Assembly: GCA_020636505.1 (NCBI GenBank)
Contig: JACJXR010000005.1
Span: 1 to 64,000, forward strand
Length of the DNA stretch: 64,000 bases
Direction: 5' to 3'
From: Chitinophagales bacterium
GTDB taxonomy: Bacteria > Bacteroidota > Bacteroidia > Chitinophagales > Chitinophagaceae
The notes below the pieces were generated by a model, which saw only the letters and a list, made by a program, of their open reading frames with translations, did no database searches and had not been told where the DNA came from. Positions 17,347-25,073 of this stretch are shown piece after piece. A program made the position numbers and the translations under genes. The first letter of the stretch is position 1. Every line of letters begins with the position of its first letter.

Positions 17347-18196
17347 AGTTTTGTGTAGGACGATAGAAGTTGCGTTCTCTGCCCACTATCTCAATATTTT
17401 GTCTCCCAATGAACTGAGGATTCTGATAAAAAGGAGTCGTACGCTCATCGATGTAAACATTCTCCAGTGTCCATATATCCGAGAAAGCGTTTGTCAGTTT
17501 CAACACGCCACACCTTACTGCATCCAATTCTTGCAGGTTTTGCAGATTGGCAACAGACTCAGGTATATTGAAAAGCTTGTTCCTATTTATGTATAAAAAA
17601 CGAAGCTCGGTAAGGTTGCCTATATTTTCCGGAAGAGATTCAAGATAGTTGTCACCTACGTTGAGCAGTTCCAGTTTCTTCAAAACAGTCATTTCATTAG
17701 GCAGTACTACTATTTTGTTAGAGTTAAGCCTAAGAGCTTTCAACTTATGCAGTTTACCTATCTCGTGTGGGATGTTCACTATTTGATTTCCTGACAAGCT
17801 CAATTCTTTAAGATTGGTCAGCTTGCCGATACTTGCAGGAACGGTAACTATATTGTTATAACTCAACGACAGCTCTTCCAACATTACCAAATTCCCTATC
17901 TCTTCAGGCAATTCAGTTAATTCGTTTCTGAAGAGTTTAAGCGTTTTCAGTTTTTTACATTTGAATAATGACGGTGGCAGTTTGGTAATACTGTTGTTGC
18001 TGAGGTTGATTTCCGTAAGGTTGGGAAACTTGTCCAGTATATCGGGTATGGAATCGATATTGCTGAATGCCATATTGATCTTTTGCACCTTGTGCCTTTC
18101 TGCAAGTGCGTCGTCCCATTTCCGATAAGTACCGTCGGCATATACACTTGAGCCGTACAATAGAAACACAAAACACAGAGATATAATTGCTTTCAT
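17345..18196 (-). CDS. Secreted leucine-rich-repeat protein
   Basis: 283 residues from ATG 18196 (MKAIISLCFVFLLYGSSVYA signal peptide). About eight 23-residue LRRs follow, of type LPxxIGxLxxLxxLxLxxNxI (for example IGKLTNLKELSLSGNQIVNIP). This is the same repeat type as bacterial plant-like and Ras-suppressor-like LRR proteins. A short capping region ends the protein; there is no sorting domain or anchor. It is probably a protein-protein interaction module in the periplasm or outside the cell. An in-frame ATG at 18217 is less likely because it lies almost on the -7-like box TAACTTTA (18220-18227). Confidence 0.85.
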   Translation of the reverse strand: MKAIISLCFVFLLYGSSVYADGTYRKWDDALAERHKVQKINMAFSNIDSIPDILDKFPNLTEINLSNNSITKLPPSLFKCKKLKTLKLFRNELTELPEEIGNLVMLEELSLSYNNIVTVPASIGKLTNLKELSLSGNQIVNIPHEIGKLHKLKALRLNSNKIVVLPNEMTVLKKLELLNVGDNYLESLPENIGNLTELRFLYINRNKLFNIPESVANLQNLQELDAVRCGVLKLTNAFSDIWTLENVYIDERTTPFYQNPQFIGRQNIEIVGRERNFYRPTQN

Positions 18197-18254
18197 AACA
18201 GATGGTTTTGGTGTCATACTAAAGTTACGAAAGCTTCTGCATTACGATTGTCAC

Positions 18255-18283
18255 AAAAAAATCCCGACCTTTTGGTCGGGATT
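18255..18283 (-). terminator. Hairpin terminator of the T9SS protein gene
   Basis: AATCCCGACC (18260-18269) pairs with GGTCGGGATT (18274-18283). On the minus strand it is followed by a run of T (the A-run 18255-18261). Confidence 0.85.
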
Positions 18284-18305
18284 AAATATTTGAAAGAATG
18301 TCTTA

Positions 18306-19016
18306 TTACTGATGTGTGAACCTGCGAGTAGCCATCACTCGACCTGTATTGTCCATCAACCTTACGAAGTATACTCCTGAAGGTACATTTTCAATATCAA
18401 GCTTGGCACTTGAACCACCTACTTTGTACTTCACAACTTGCTTACCTACAAGGTTGTATATAGCTATCGACTTAACACCTGCTTCTTTATCGTAAGTTAC
18501 GTTCAACTCACTGCGTGCAGGGTTTGGATACAAACTTACTTTATTAAGGTTGCCATTCACATTTGATACATTGGTAGCCCATCTTGAGAATTGGAACACT
18601 GCAGTATCTACAGTTGTACCATGAGTCAATTCAACAGCAACATAATATGTACCCGTTGAAACAACACCGATGCTTTCACCACTTACTTGTGTCTTAAAAG
18701 CCATCAGCCCCAATGCGCTCACATCAAAACTGGTGCGTGGATTACCATCTAATATCTCATTGTAGTAACATAAGTTATTATCACAAATACCAAACTGAGC
18801 ACTGTCTATCCAATCTTGCGGTAAGTTGTTAGCATATACTTTCCATGATATTTTTATATCACCTGAAGTGGTATTGGTGGCATCGTTATGCGCTTCCACC
18901 AAATAGTTTTGCATCAATATCTTAACCGTATCGGTATGCATGGTGAAATCCTGTGCATTGGTGGCACTGAAACCAAACATCATCGGCAGAAATAACAGGT
19001 AAAAGTATTTTTTCAT
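18306..19016 (-). CDS. Secreted protein with T9SS type A sorting domain
   Basis: 236 residues from ATG 19016 (MKKYFYLLFLPMMFGFSATNAQ); ATG 19022 is also in frame. The middle is a beta-rich domain of unknown function with a Cys pair (FGICDNNLCYY). The C-terminal about 75 residues form a T9SS type A sorting domain: VSLYPNPARSELNVTY, then IAIYNLVGKQV and VPSGVYFVRLMD. It is probably exported across the outer membrane and attached or released. The T9SS machinery itself is not in this window. Confidence 0.88.
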   Translation of the reverse strand: MKKYFYLLFLPMMFGFSATNAQDFTMHTDTVKILMQNYLVEAHNDATNTTSGDIKISWKVYANNLPQDWIDSAQFGICDNNLCYYNEILDGNPRTSFDVSALGLMAFKTQVSGESIGVVSTGTYYVAVELTHGTTVDTAVFQFSRWATNVSNVNGNLNKVSLYPNPARSELNVTYDKEAGVKSIAIYNLVGKQVVKYKVGGSSAKLDIENVPSGVYFVRLMDNTGRVMATRRFTHQ

Positions 19017-19132
19017 AGTCACAATTTCGTTAGTAGTGCAATATACGTATAAAATGAATTATTACCGAAATTGTTAAATTACATTTAACGGTAAAATCAG
19101 CACAATTTTTTAGTTAGTTTGCCTTTAATAAT

Positions 19133-20827
19133 ATGAGTAGACTTATGAAGGGGCGTTTCAGTAAAATAGTATCCAAGTACAAATTGTTTGTTTTAGGTTT
19201 TGTCACAGGATCTTCCTTGCTGTTCTTGGCGGCCAAAAGCACAGATACCTATTTTGAAATATCCAAAAATTTAGATATATACACATCTCTTTTCAAGGAA
19301 CTTAGCACATATTATGTAGACCCTATTGAGCCGGGTAAGCTTATAAAATCCAGTATCGACAATATGTTGGACGAGCTGGACCCTTATACCAATTACATTA
19401 CAGAATCTGACATAGAGGAATATGAGTTCCAAACCACAGGTAAATACGGTGGCATAGGAACAACCATGCGAAAATCAGGCGACGAAATAGTGGTTGGCGA
19501 AGTTTATGAATTCAGCCCTGCCGATAAAGCAGGCCTTCACCCGGGAGATAAAGTGATAGCCATAGAAGGTGAAGCGATAAAGGGCAAGAGCATGGAAGAT
19601 ATCAGCCTACTGCTCAAAGGCTCACCGGGAACATTCATCAAAGTGAAGTTGAAAGACGCCTATACAGGTGCAGAGATGGAAAAGACCATCAAAAGAAGTG
19701 AAATAGAACTATCGAGCGTACCATATGCAGGCTTTGTAGGCGAAAACGGTAATACAGGCTATGTGAAGTTGACACAGTTCACACCGCATTGCAGCAGATT
19801 GGTCAGAAAAGCTTTGGATAGCTTGAAGAAAACGAATCCTAACATGTCATCGGTTGTACTGGACCTACGTAACAACCCCGGTGGTTTATTGAGTGAGGCC
19901 GTTTCCATTTGCAACTTGTTTGTAGACAAAGGTCAATTGGTGGTCAGCACCAAAGGACGTTTGAAAGAATGGCAACAAGATTTCAAAACCACACAAGCCG
20001 CTTGGGATACGGAAATACCATTGGCCGTACTTATCAACAGGTCCTCTGCATCAGCATCGGAGATCGTTGCCGGTACCATGCAAGACCTTGACCGTGGTAT
20101 TGTTGTAGGTGTTCGTTCTTATGGTAAAGGATTGGTACAAACCACGCGCCCATTGGGTTACAATGCAAGACTGAAACTGACAACCGCGAAATATTATACT
20201 CCAAGCGGACGTTGCATACAAGCACTGGACTATTCACACAGAAATGCCGACGGCAGTGTAGGTGAGATACCCGACTCTTTGAAAAAGGAATACAAGACTG
20301 CTAGTGGCAGAAAAGTACTGAGCGGTGGTGGTGTAGAGCCGGATATACCCGTTGTGGATGAGCCTACCAGCATGTTGGCCATAACGCTATATGTGAAAGG
20401 GCTGTTCTTTGACTATGCGACAGTATATGGCAAGAAACATCCACAACTTGGAGACGCCAAAGCTTTTGCCATATCCAAAAACGACTTTGCCGCATTTGCA
20501 AAGTGGTTGGAAGACAAAGACTATGCGTACAAGACTGAAACAGAAATAGCACTCGACTCTTTGAAGAGCATAGCCACACGCGAAAAGTATTTCAGTGATA
20601 TAGAAAAGGAGTACAAGCAATTGGAAAACAATCTGTCGCACGACAAAAAGCAAGACCTATATAAGCACGAAAAAGAAGTGACTTACTTGCTGGAGAGTGA
20701 GATAGTATCTCGTTATCACTATTTGCGTGGCCGCATAGAGCATGGTCTGAACAATGATCAAGACCTTGACTTTGCATTGAAAACTTTGTCCGCACCCAAA
20801 GATTATAAGGCTTTGCTGAAACCTTAA
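19133..20827 (+). CDS. ctpA: S41-family C-terminal processing peptidase
   Basis: Periplasmic serine protease. 564 residues with an N-terminal membrane/signal segment (KLFVLGFVTGSSLLFLAA). A PDZ domain follows (about 95-190, GGIGTTMRKSGDEIVV...GDKVIAIEGE). The S41 core has the nucleophile in NRSSASASEIVAG (Ser near residue 305) and the general-base Lys in SYGKGLVQ (near 331). The C-terminal helical extension is common in Bacteroidota. Tail-specific proteases trim envelope proteins; the substrate here is unknown. The 3' end shares TTAA with the convergent GH3 gene. Confidence 0.93.
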   Translation: MSRLMKGRFSKIVSKYKLFVLGFVTGSSLLFLAAKSTDTYFEISKNLDIYTSLFKELSTYYVDPIEPGKLIKSSIDNMLDELDPYTNYITESDIEEYEFQTTGKYGGIGTTMRKSGDEIVVGEVYEFSPADKAGLHPGDKVIAIEGEAIKGKSMEDISLLLKGSPGTFIKVKLKDAYTGAEMEKTIKRSEIELSSVPYAGFVGENGNTGYVKLTQFTPHCSRLVRKALDSLKKTNPNMSSVVLDLRNNPGGLLSEAVSICNLFVDKGQLVVSTKGRLKEWQQDFKTTQAAWDTEIPLAVLINRSSASASEIVAGTMQDLDRGIVVGVRSYGKGLVQTTRPLGYNARLKLTTAKYYTPSGRCIQALDYSHRNADGSVGEIPDSLKKEYKTASGRKVLSGGGVEPDIPVVDEPTSMLAITLYVKGLFFDYATVYGKKHPQLGDAKAFAISKNDFAAFAKWLEDKDYAYKTETEIALDSLKSIATREKYFSDIEKEYKQLENNLSHDKKQDLYKHEKEVTYLLESEIVSRYHYLRGRIEHGLNNDQDLDFALKTLSAPKDYKALLKP

Positions 20828-22326
20828 TTCAACGCCCAGCGTTCTATTTCGTCGGCTATTTTTCGGTCGTTGCCCAAGCGTGGCACTTTGTTTTGGCCAC
20901 CGAGTTTGCCTTGCGACTTCATGTACTCTATGAAACTATGCTTTCGCATGCTCCTTACCTTCAGCGGTTGTAGAATCCCACCTCTGATAAGGTCGTCGTA
21001 ATATGAGTTTTTATTCCTGAGACTGTTGTCTATCATTAGCGCAAACTCATTAATATTATCCGGCTCTTTTTCAAACTCCACAAACCATTCATGATATGGC
21101 AACTCGTTTGCCGTTTGGACTTTTGGCGCAACGGTAAACTCCGTCACATGAGCATTGTGTTTACCGACAGCTTCTAACATGGCTTTTTCAACCTCCTCAC
21201 CTATCACATGCTCGCCGAAGGCAGAAATAAAGTGCTTAGTCCTGCCTGATACTATCAACCTGTATGGATCAGTACTGACAAATTTTACAGTATCACCGAT
21301 GTTGTATCCCCAAAGCCCTGCATTGCTGTTTATGATCAATGCATAGTTTTCTCCAACCTTCACATCTTTGAGCGTAAGTCTGGTTGGGTTTTCATTGAAT
21401 ATCTCACCTGCAGGTATGAACTCGAAAAATATGCCTGAGTTGGTATTCAACAACAAACCTTGCTCGTCCAATGTATCTTGAAAAGCAAAGAACCCCTCAG
21501 ATGCAGGGAAAGTCTCCAACATATCAATATGTCCACCGATGCTTTCCAACATCTTCGCTTTGTATGGTTCAAAATTCACACCACCTTGAACGATCACTTG
21601 TAAGTTGGGGAACACCTCTTTTATATTCTTCTTACCACTTTTTTCTATCAGCCAATCAAAATACATCTGCACCCAAGGAGGTATGCCGCTAATCAGTCGC
21701 ATATCTCTGCTCACTGTCTCCTCCACTATCTTTTCGAGCTTTGTTTCCCAATCTTCTATACAATTGGTCTCGAATGTCGGCAATTGGTTGCTTCTTAAAT
21801 ATCCGGGAACAAAATGATTCACGATACCGCTTAGCCTACCCGTAGGTATACCACCTACCCTTTCCAAAACCGGCGAACCGGATAAGAATATCATTTTGCC
21901 GTCTGCAAAAGTGGTGTTGCCACTCTCCACCATATAGCAAAGCAATGCATTACGTGCGGTGTTGATGTGGTTGGGAATACTGTCTTTTGTGATTGGTATA
22001 TACTTTACACCACTTGTGGTACCTGATGTTTTGGCAAAATACATGGGCTTGCCTTTCCATAAAATATTTTGCTTGCCTTCCTTCATCATATCAATGTAGC
22101 CACGCAATGCTTCATAGTCTCTTATTGGGACAGCCTCCTTAAAGTCTTCGTATGATTGTATATCCGAGAATCCGTGATCTTTGCCAAAAACTGTTCTTGA
22201 TGCGGTTTTGATAAGGTATTTCAATATGGCATCTTGATCTTCTACGGCGGTCTTCATCTCTTTCCTTATACGACTGTGTATAAAGGATGCATATGGCTTG
22301 GCAAGTAGTGATTTTAGTTTGAACAT
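20824..22326 (-). CDS. GH3 auxin-responsive promoter family protein (acyl-adenylating enzyme)
   Basis: 500 residues from ATG 22326 (MFKLKSLLAKPYASF). Superfamily member of the ANL-like acyl-amido synthetases. The ATP-binding motif I is KTSGTTSGVKYIP at about 99-111, and a motif-like region GYNIGDTVKFVS precedes the C-terminal domain. Plant GH3 enzymes conjugate amino acids to jasmonate or auxin; bacterial homologues are widespread but mostly uncharacterised. It is monocistronic, with a TACCTTTA box about 25 nt upstream on the minus strand. The physiological substrate is unknown. Confidence 0.9.
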   Translation of the reverse strand: MFKLKSLLAKPYASFIHSRIRKEMKTAVEDQDAILKYLIKTASRTVFGKDHGFSDIQSYEDFKEAVPIRDYEALRGYIDMMKEGKQNILWKGKPMYFAKTSGTTSGVKYIPITKDSIPNHINTARNALLCYMVESGNTTFADGKMIFLSGSPVLERVGGIPTGRLSGIVNHFVPGYLRSNQLPTFETNCIEDWETKLEKIVEETVSRDMRLISGIPPWVQMYFDWLIEKSGKKNIKEVFPNLQVIVQGGVNFEPYKAKMLESIGGHIDMLETFPASEGFFAFQDTLDEQGLLLNTNSGIFFEFIPAGEIFNENPTRLTLKDVKVGENYALIINSNAGLWGYNIGDTVKFVSTDPYRLIVSGRTKHFISAFGEHVIGEEVEKAMLEAVGKHNAHVTEFTVAPKVQTANELPYHEWFVEFEKEPDNINEFALMIDNSLRNKNSYYDDLIRGGILQPLKVRSMRKHSFIEYMKSQGKLGGQNKVPRLGNDRKIADEIERWALN

Positions 22327-22609
22327 ACTTATAGACCGGTGCGTAAAGGTATAATAAAAACAGTGTGCAAATAATGGTATAAATACCACTCTGCGTTAAG
22401 ATGCGAATTCACATTATTCGGCATATAAAACACAAGTTATCGTATAAGGTATGGAAACACTGTTTTCACAGTGTTAAAACCGCACTTTCATATGCTATGA
22501 TAATCAAGCATTTCGTGAAAAACCACGCCCTATCGCACAAATAACAAAAAAAGTTGTTTGATATGGAAAAACTGTATTAACTTTGCGCGAAATATTTTAA
22601 AAGGTAATC
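22327..22609. other. Divergent intergenic region GH3 / rplU with small hairpins
   Basis: 283 bp. It contains hairpins TGGTAT-AA-ATACCA (22375-22388), AACACTGT-TTTC-ACAGTGTT (22456-22475) and CGTG-aaaaac-CACG (22514-22527). The middle one matches the 8609-8630 repeat at 17 of 20 positions. No ORF is seen. Confidence 0.55.
22554..22585 (+). promoter_or_regulatory. rplU-rpmA promoter: TTGTTTG and TAACTTTG
   Basis: The -7 box TAACTTTG at 22578-22585 fits TAnnTTTG exactly. TTGTTTG at 22554-22560 is a good -33 element about 17-21 nt upstream. ATG follows 24 nt after the box. Confidence 0.75.
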
Positions 22610-22906
22610 ATGTTTGCAATTGTAAATATAGCAGGTCAGCAATTCAAGGTTCAGAAAGATGATGAGTTATTCGTGCACCGCCTTGAAGGAAACGTTGGAG
22701 ATAATGTGGAATTGTCAGAAGTTCTGATGACCAGTGACAACGGAGGTATCAATCTTTCACCTTCAGTGAAAGTTAAAGCTGAAATACTTGACCATCTAAA
22801 AGGTGATAAAGTGATCGTGTTCAAAAAGAAACGTCGTAAGGGATATCAGAAGATGAACGGTCACCGTCAATATCTTACAAAAATTAAAATCAACGAACTG
22901 GCATAA
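22610..22906 (+). CDS. rplU: 50S ribosomal protein L21
   Basis: 98 residues, family length. It starts MFAIVNIAGQQFKVQKDDELFV and ends with the rRNA-binding basic stretch FKKKRRKGYQKMNGHRQYLTKIKI. First gene of the standard rplU-rpmA operon; rpmA follows after 47 nt. Confidence 0.98.
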   Translation: MFAIVNIAGQQFKVQKDDELFVHRLEGNVGDNVELSEVLMTSDNGGINLSPSVKVKAEILDHLKGDKVIVFKKKRRKGYQKMNGHRQYLTKIKINELA

Positions 22907-22953
22907 CGGTTTGTTATTTATTTTTATTAAATTCGTTAAATAGAAAAATAGAA

Positions 22954-23202
22954 ATGGCACATAAAAAAGGTGAAGGTAGTGTAAAGAACGGTCGCGACTC
23001 GAGAAGTAAGCGCCTTGGTGTAAAAATATTCGGCGGACAACCGGCAATTGCAGGTAACATAATCGTTCGTCAGCGCGGTACTGTGTATCATCCCGGTGAT
23101 AATGTTGGAATAGGTAAAGACTTTACCATTTTTGCAATGAAGGACGGTGTGGTGCAGTTTCGTAAAACACGTACCAAGACATTGGTATCTGTACAAGACT
23201 AA
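22954..23202 (+). CDS. rpmA: 50S ribosomal protein L27
   Basis: 82 residues. It begins directly with MAHKKGEGSVKNGRDSRSKR, so it lacks the N-terminal extension that some Firmicutes cleave off. The glycine-rich core GQPAIAGNIIVRQRGT is conserved. The N-terminal tail reaches the peptidyl-transferase centre in known ribosomes. Confidence 0.98.
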   Translation: MAHKKGEGSVKNGRDSRSKRLGVKIFGGQPAIAGNIIVRQRGTVYHPGDNVGIGKDFTIFAMKDGVVQFRKTRTKTLVSVQD

Positions 23203-23211
23203 ATTAACCTG

Positions 23212-23245
23212 AATCGCCGATGCTCTAACCCGCACGGCGATTTTT
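23212..23245 (+). terminator. Terminator of rplU-rpmA
   Basis: AATCGCCG (23212-23219) pairs with CGGCGATT (23235-23242), followed by TTT. Confidence 0.75.
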
Positions 23246-23288
23246 AGTTATAAAGACGGTTTTTTTTAACCCTTAAATTCACACAATT

Positions 23289-23624
23289 ATGGCTACAAAA
23301 AAGAAAGCTGCAGCTAAAAAAGCAGCGCCGAAGAAAAAAGCAGCTCCTAAAAAGGCAGCTCCTAAAAAGAAAGCAGCTAAAAAAGCAGCTCCTAAAAAAG
23401 CAGCTAAAAAAGCAGCTCCTAAGAAAAAAGCGGCTCCTAAGAAAAAAGCAGCAGCTAAGAAAAAAGCAGCTCCTAAGAAAAAGGCAGCCCCTAAAAAGAA
23501 AGCAGCTCCTAAGAAAAAGGCAGCAGCTAAGAAAAAAGCAGCTCCTAAGAAGAAAGCAGCTCCTAAGAAAGCGGCTCCTGCTAAAAAAGCAGCAAGAAGA
23601 GCTACTCCAAAGAGAAGGAAATAA
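23289..23624 (+). CDS. Lys/Ala/Pro-rich histone-H1-like protein
   Basis: 111 residues, almost entirely repeats of KKKAAP / KKAAA units, ending in an Arg/Lys tail (ARRATPKRRK). It has no acidic residues and an extreme positive charge. It is comparable to the C-terminal tails of eukaryotic H1, bacterial AlgP and chlamydial Hc-type proteins, and is expected to bind DNA (or RNA) non-specifically and compact the nucleoid. It sits alone between terminators. Repeat number probably varies between strains. A ribosome- or RNA-associated role cannot be excluded, given the neighbouring L21/L27 genes. Confidence 0.88.
   Translation: MATKKKAAAKKAAPKKKAAPKKAAPKKKAAKKAAPKKAAKKAAPKKKAAPKKKAAAKKKAAPKKKAAPKKKAAPKKKAAAKKKAAPKKKAAPKKAAPAKKAARRATPKRRK
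23300..23600 (+). repeat. In-gene short tandem repeats (Lys/Ala/Pro codons)
   Basis: Imperfect tandem units of about 18-21 bp built from gctcctaagaaaaaagca-like blocks, encoding (A)APKKK. This is the typical substrate for slippage and length variation. Confidence 0.8.
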
Positions 23625-23648
23625 TACGAAAGGATTAGACAATCGAAT

Positions 23649-23684
23649 AAAAGAGGCTGTTATCAACAGCCTCTTTTTATTTTC
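23649..23684 (+). terminator. Terminator after the H1-like gene
   Basis: Perfect 13-bp stem (23649-23661 with 23665-23677) around a 3-nt loop, then TATTTT. Confidence 0.88.
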
Positions 23685-23722
23685 AAAAAGCCTGTTAAAG
23701 CCGCTCTTAATTTTATGGAAAA

Positions 23723-23763
23723 ATGCGTTTTTGACGCCTCATAATTATAAACGCATATTTTTG
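23723..23763 (+). promoter_or_regulatory. Promoter with overlapping inverted repeat
   Basis: The -7 box TATTTTTG is at 23756-23763, with TTG at 23731-23733. ATGCGTTT (23723-23730) and AAACGCAT (23749-23756) form an 8-bp inverted repeat bracketing the core promoter, a plausible repressor site. Confidence 0.5.
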
Positions 23764-23780
23764 CAACCTAATCTTGGAAT

Positions 23781-24014
23781 ATGAACATCGAAGACAGAAA
23801 CCGAAGAAGCAGAGGCGTGGACAATTTCCGTGGATCTTTGGGCGTAGGCATGGGAGGATTTATGGTCACAGTGGGCTGCGGAGTCATCTACTATACCTAC
23901 AACAAGCTTATGAATATGGACCCGTCTGTATCATATACATTAGGTGTCATGTTTATTGTTTACGGCATTTTCAGAATGTGGAGAGGCTGGGTGTTGTTGA
24001 GGAAAAGAGACTGA
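23781..24014 (+). CDS. Small two-helix membrane protein
   Basis: 77 residues. A charged N-terminus (MNIEDRNRRSRGVDNFRG) precedes two hydrophobic segments (about 20-40 and 50-68) and a short basic tail (RGWVLLRKRD). No recognised family. ATG is 17 nt after a TATTTTTG box. It precedes a PstS-like lipoprotein and a TPR protein; in many Bacteroidota these follow ExbB/ExbD/TonB genes, which are absent here. A link to them is only positional. Confidence 0.72.
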   Translation: MNIEDRNRRSRGVDNFRGSLGVGMGGFMVTVGCGVIYYTYNKLMNMDPSVSYTLGVMFIVYGIFRMWRGWVLLRKRD

Positions 24015-24104
24015 GTCAAAAGCACCTGTTTTCGCTGTTAAATTAATGTTACAAGACAAGACCATATGATAGTATTTTTTAAAATATTGACTAAAATTGC
24101 GCCC

Positions 24105-25016
24105 ATGTTTCGTGGGAGACTTTCATTGGGCTTAATAAGCTGCTCTTTGCTCTTTTTTGCAGCCTGCCAAGAAGATGCAAAAAAGGATGGTCCTAAAGAC
24201 ACCATTAGCAGCGGCGAGATCAACATCTCGGTGGACGAGACATATACCCCTGTAATAAAAGAACAAATAAAAGTATTCGACAGCAGCTATCCGGAAGCAA
24301 CCATCAATGCATCTTATAAGCCGGAGGCTGAATGTATCAACGACTTTTTGACCGGTAACGCTAGACTTATTCTTGTAACAAGAGACCTGACAGACCAAGA
24401 AAAGCAATCTTTGGAGTCGCAAAAGGTCATTTCCACATCTATGGCTGTGGCCAAAGATGCGGTGGCTGTAATTCTCAACAAAAATGCCGATGACAGTGTT
24501 TTAAGCATAAGCGCATTGCAAGGCATATTGACCGGGCAGTATAAAAAAGACTATACCGTCGTCTTCGATGGACAAGGTTCCAGCACACTTAGGTTCATGT
24601 TGGACTCTATAATTCCCGGAGAAAAACTGGGTAAGAACGTATTTGCCACCAACAGCAACGACTCTGTAATACAATATGTGGCCAACAACCCCAATGCAAT
24701 AGGCTTTGTGGGCGTAAGCCATGTGAGTGATTTTGACGACCCTGCAGGGTTGGCGTTTATCAATAGCATAAAAGTGGCATCCATATATAATGACAGCCTT
24801 GAAAAGGCATACCAACCTTATCAAGCCTTCATAGCGCCTGAATGGTACCCACTTACCAGAAAGCTGTATTATATACATAAAGAAACATACTACGGCTTGG
24901 CGACAGGATTTTCAAAATTCTTGAGGGAGCAGCGCGGACAATTGATATTCAAACAATCGAGATTGTTTCCGAACAAAGTGAACGTGATATTTCGTGAGGC
25001 ACAATTAAATGACTGA
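24105..25016 (+). CDS. PstS-like substrate-binding lipoprotein
   Basis: 303 residues from ATG 24105 (MFRGRLSLGLISCSLLFFAAC, lipobox FAAC). This ATG is 5 nt after a TAAAATTG box; an ATG at 24066 is also in frame. The body resembles PBP-like phosphate-binding domains: INISVDETYTPVIKEQIKVF at the start, VTRDLTDQEKQ in the middle, and GQGSSTLRFMLDSI in the ligand-loop position. No ABC-transporter genes accompany it. Such lone PstS-like proteins in Bacteroidota sit next to TonB systems and TPR proteins. Phosphate binding is unproven. Confidence 0.85.
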   Translation: MFRGRLSLGLISCSLLFFAACQEDAKKDGPKDTISSGEINISVDETYTPVIKEQIKVFDSSYPEATINASYKPEAECINDFLTGNARLILVTRDLTDQEKQSLESQKVISTSMAVAKDAVAVILNKNADDSVLSISALQGILTGQYKKDYTVVFDGQGSSTLRFMLDSIIPGEKLGKNVFATNSNDSVIQYVANNPNAIGFVGVSHVSDFDDPAGLAFINSIKVASIYNDSLEKAYQPYQAFIAPEWYPLTRKLYYIHKETYYGLATGFSKFLREQRGQLIFKQSRLFPNKVNVIFREAQLND

Positions 25017-25073
25017 CAATTGACAATTAATCTATATAATAGAAAGTAGCTCTACGTTTAAACAGAGTATAAT

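Noticed and set aside
23300..23600. Intergenic satellite or CRISPR from the tandem repeats
   Set aside because: The repeats are in frame and encode the Lys/Ala-rich protein.
23244..23666. 140-codon minus-strand frame rich in Ser/Cys/Phe/Leu/Arg opposite the H1-like gene
   Set aside because: It is the reverse reading of Lys/Ala codon repeats; low complexity only.
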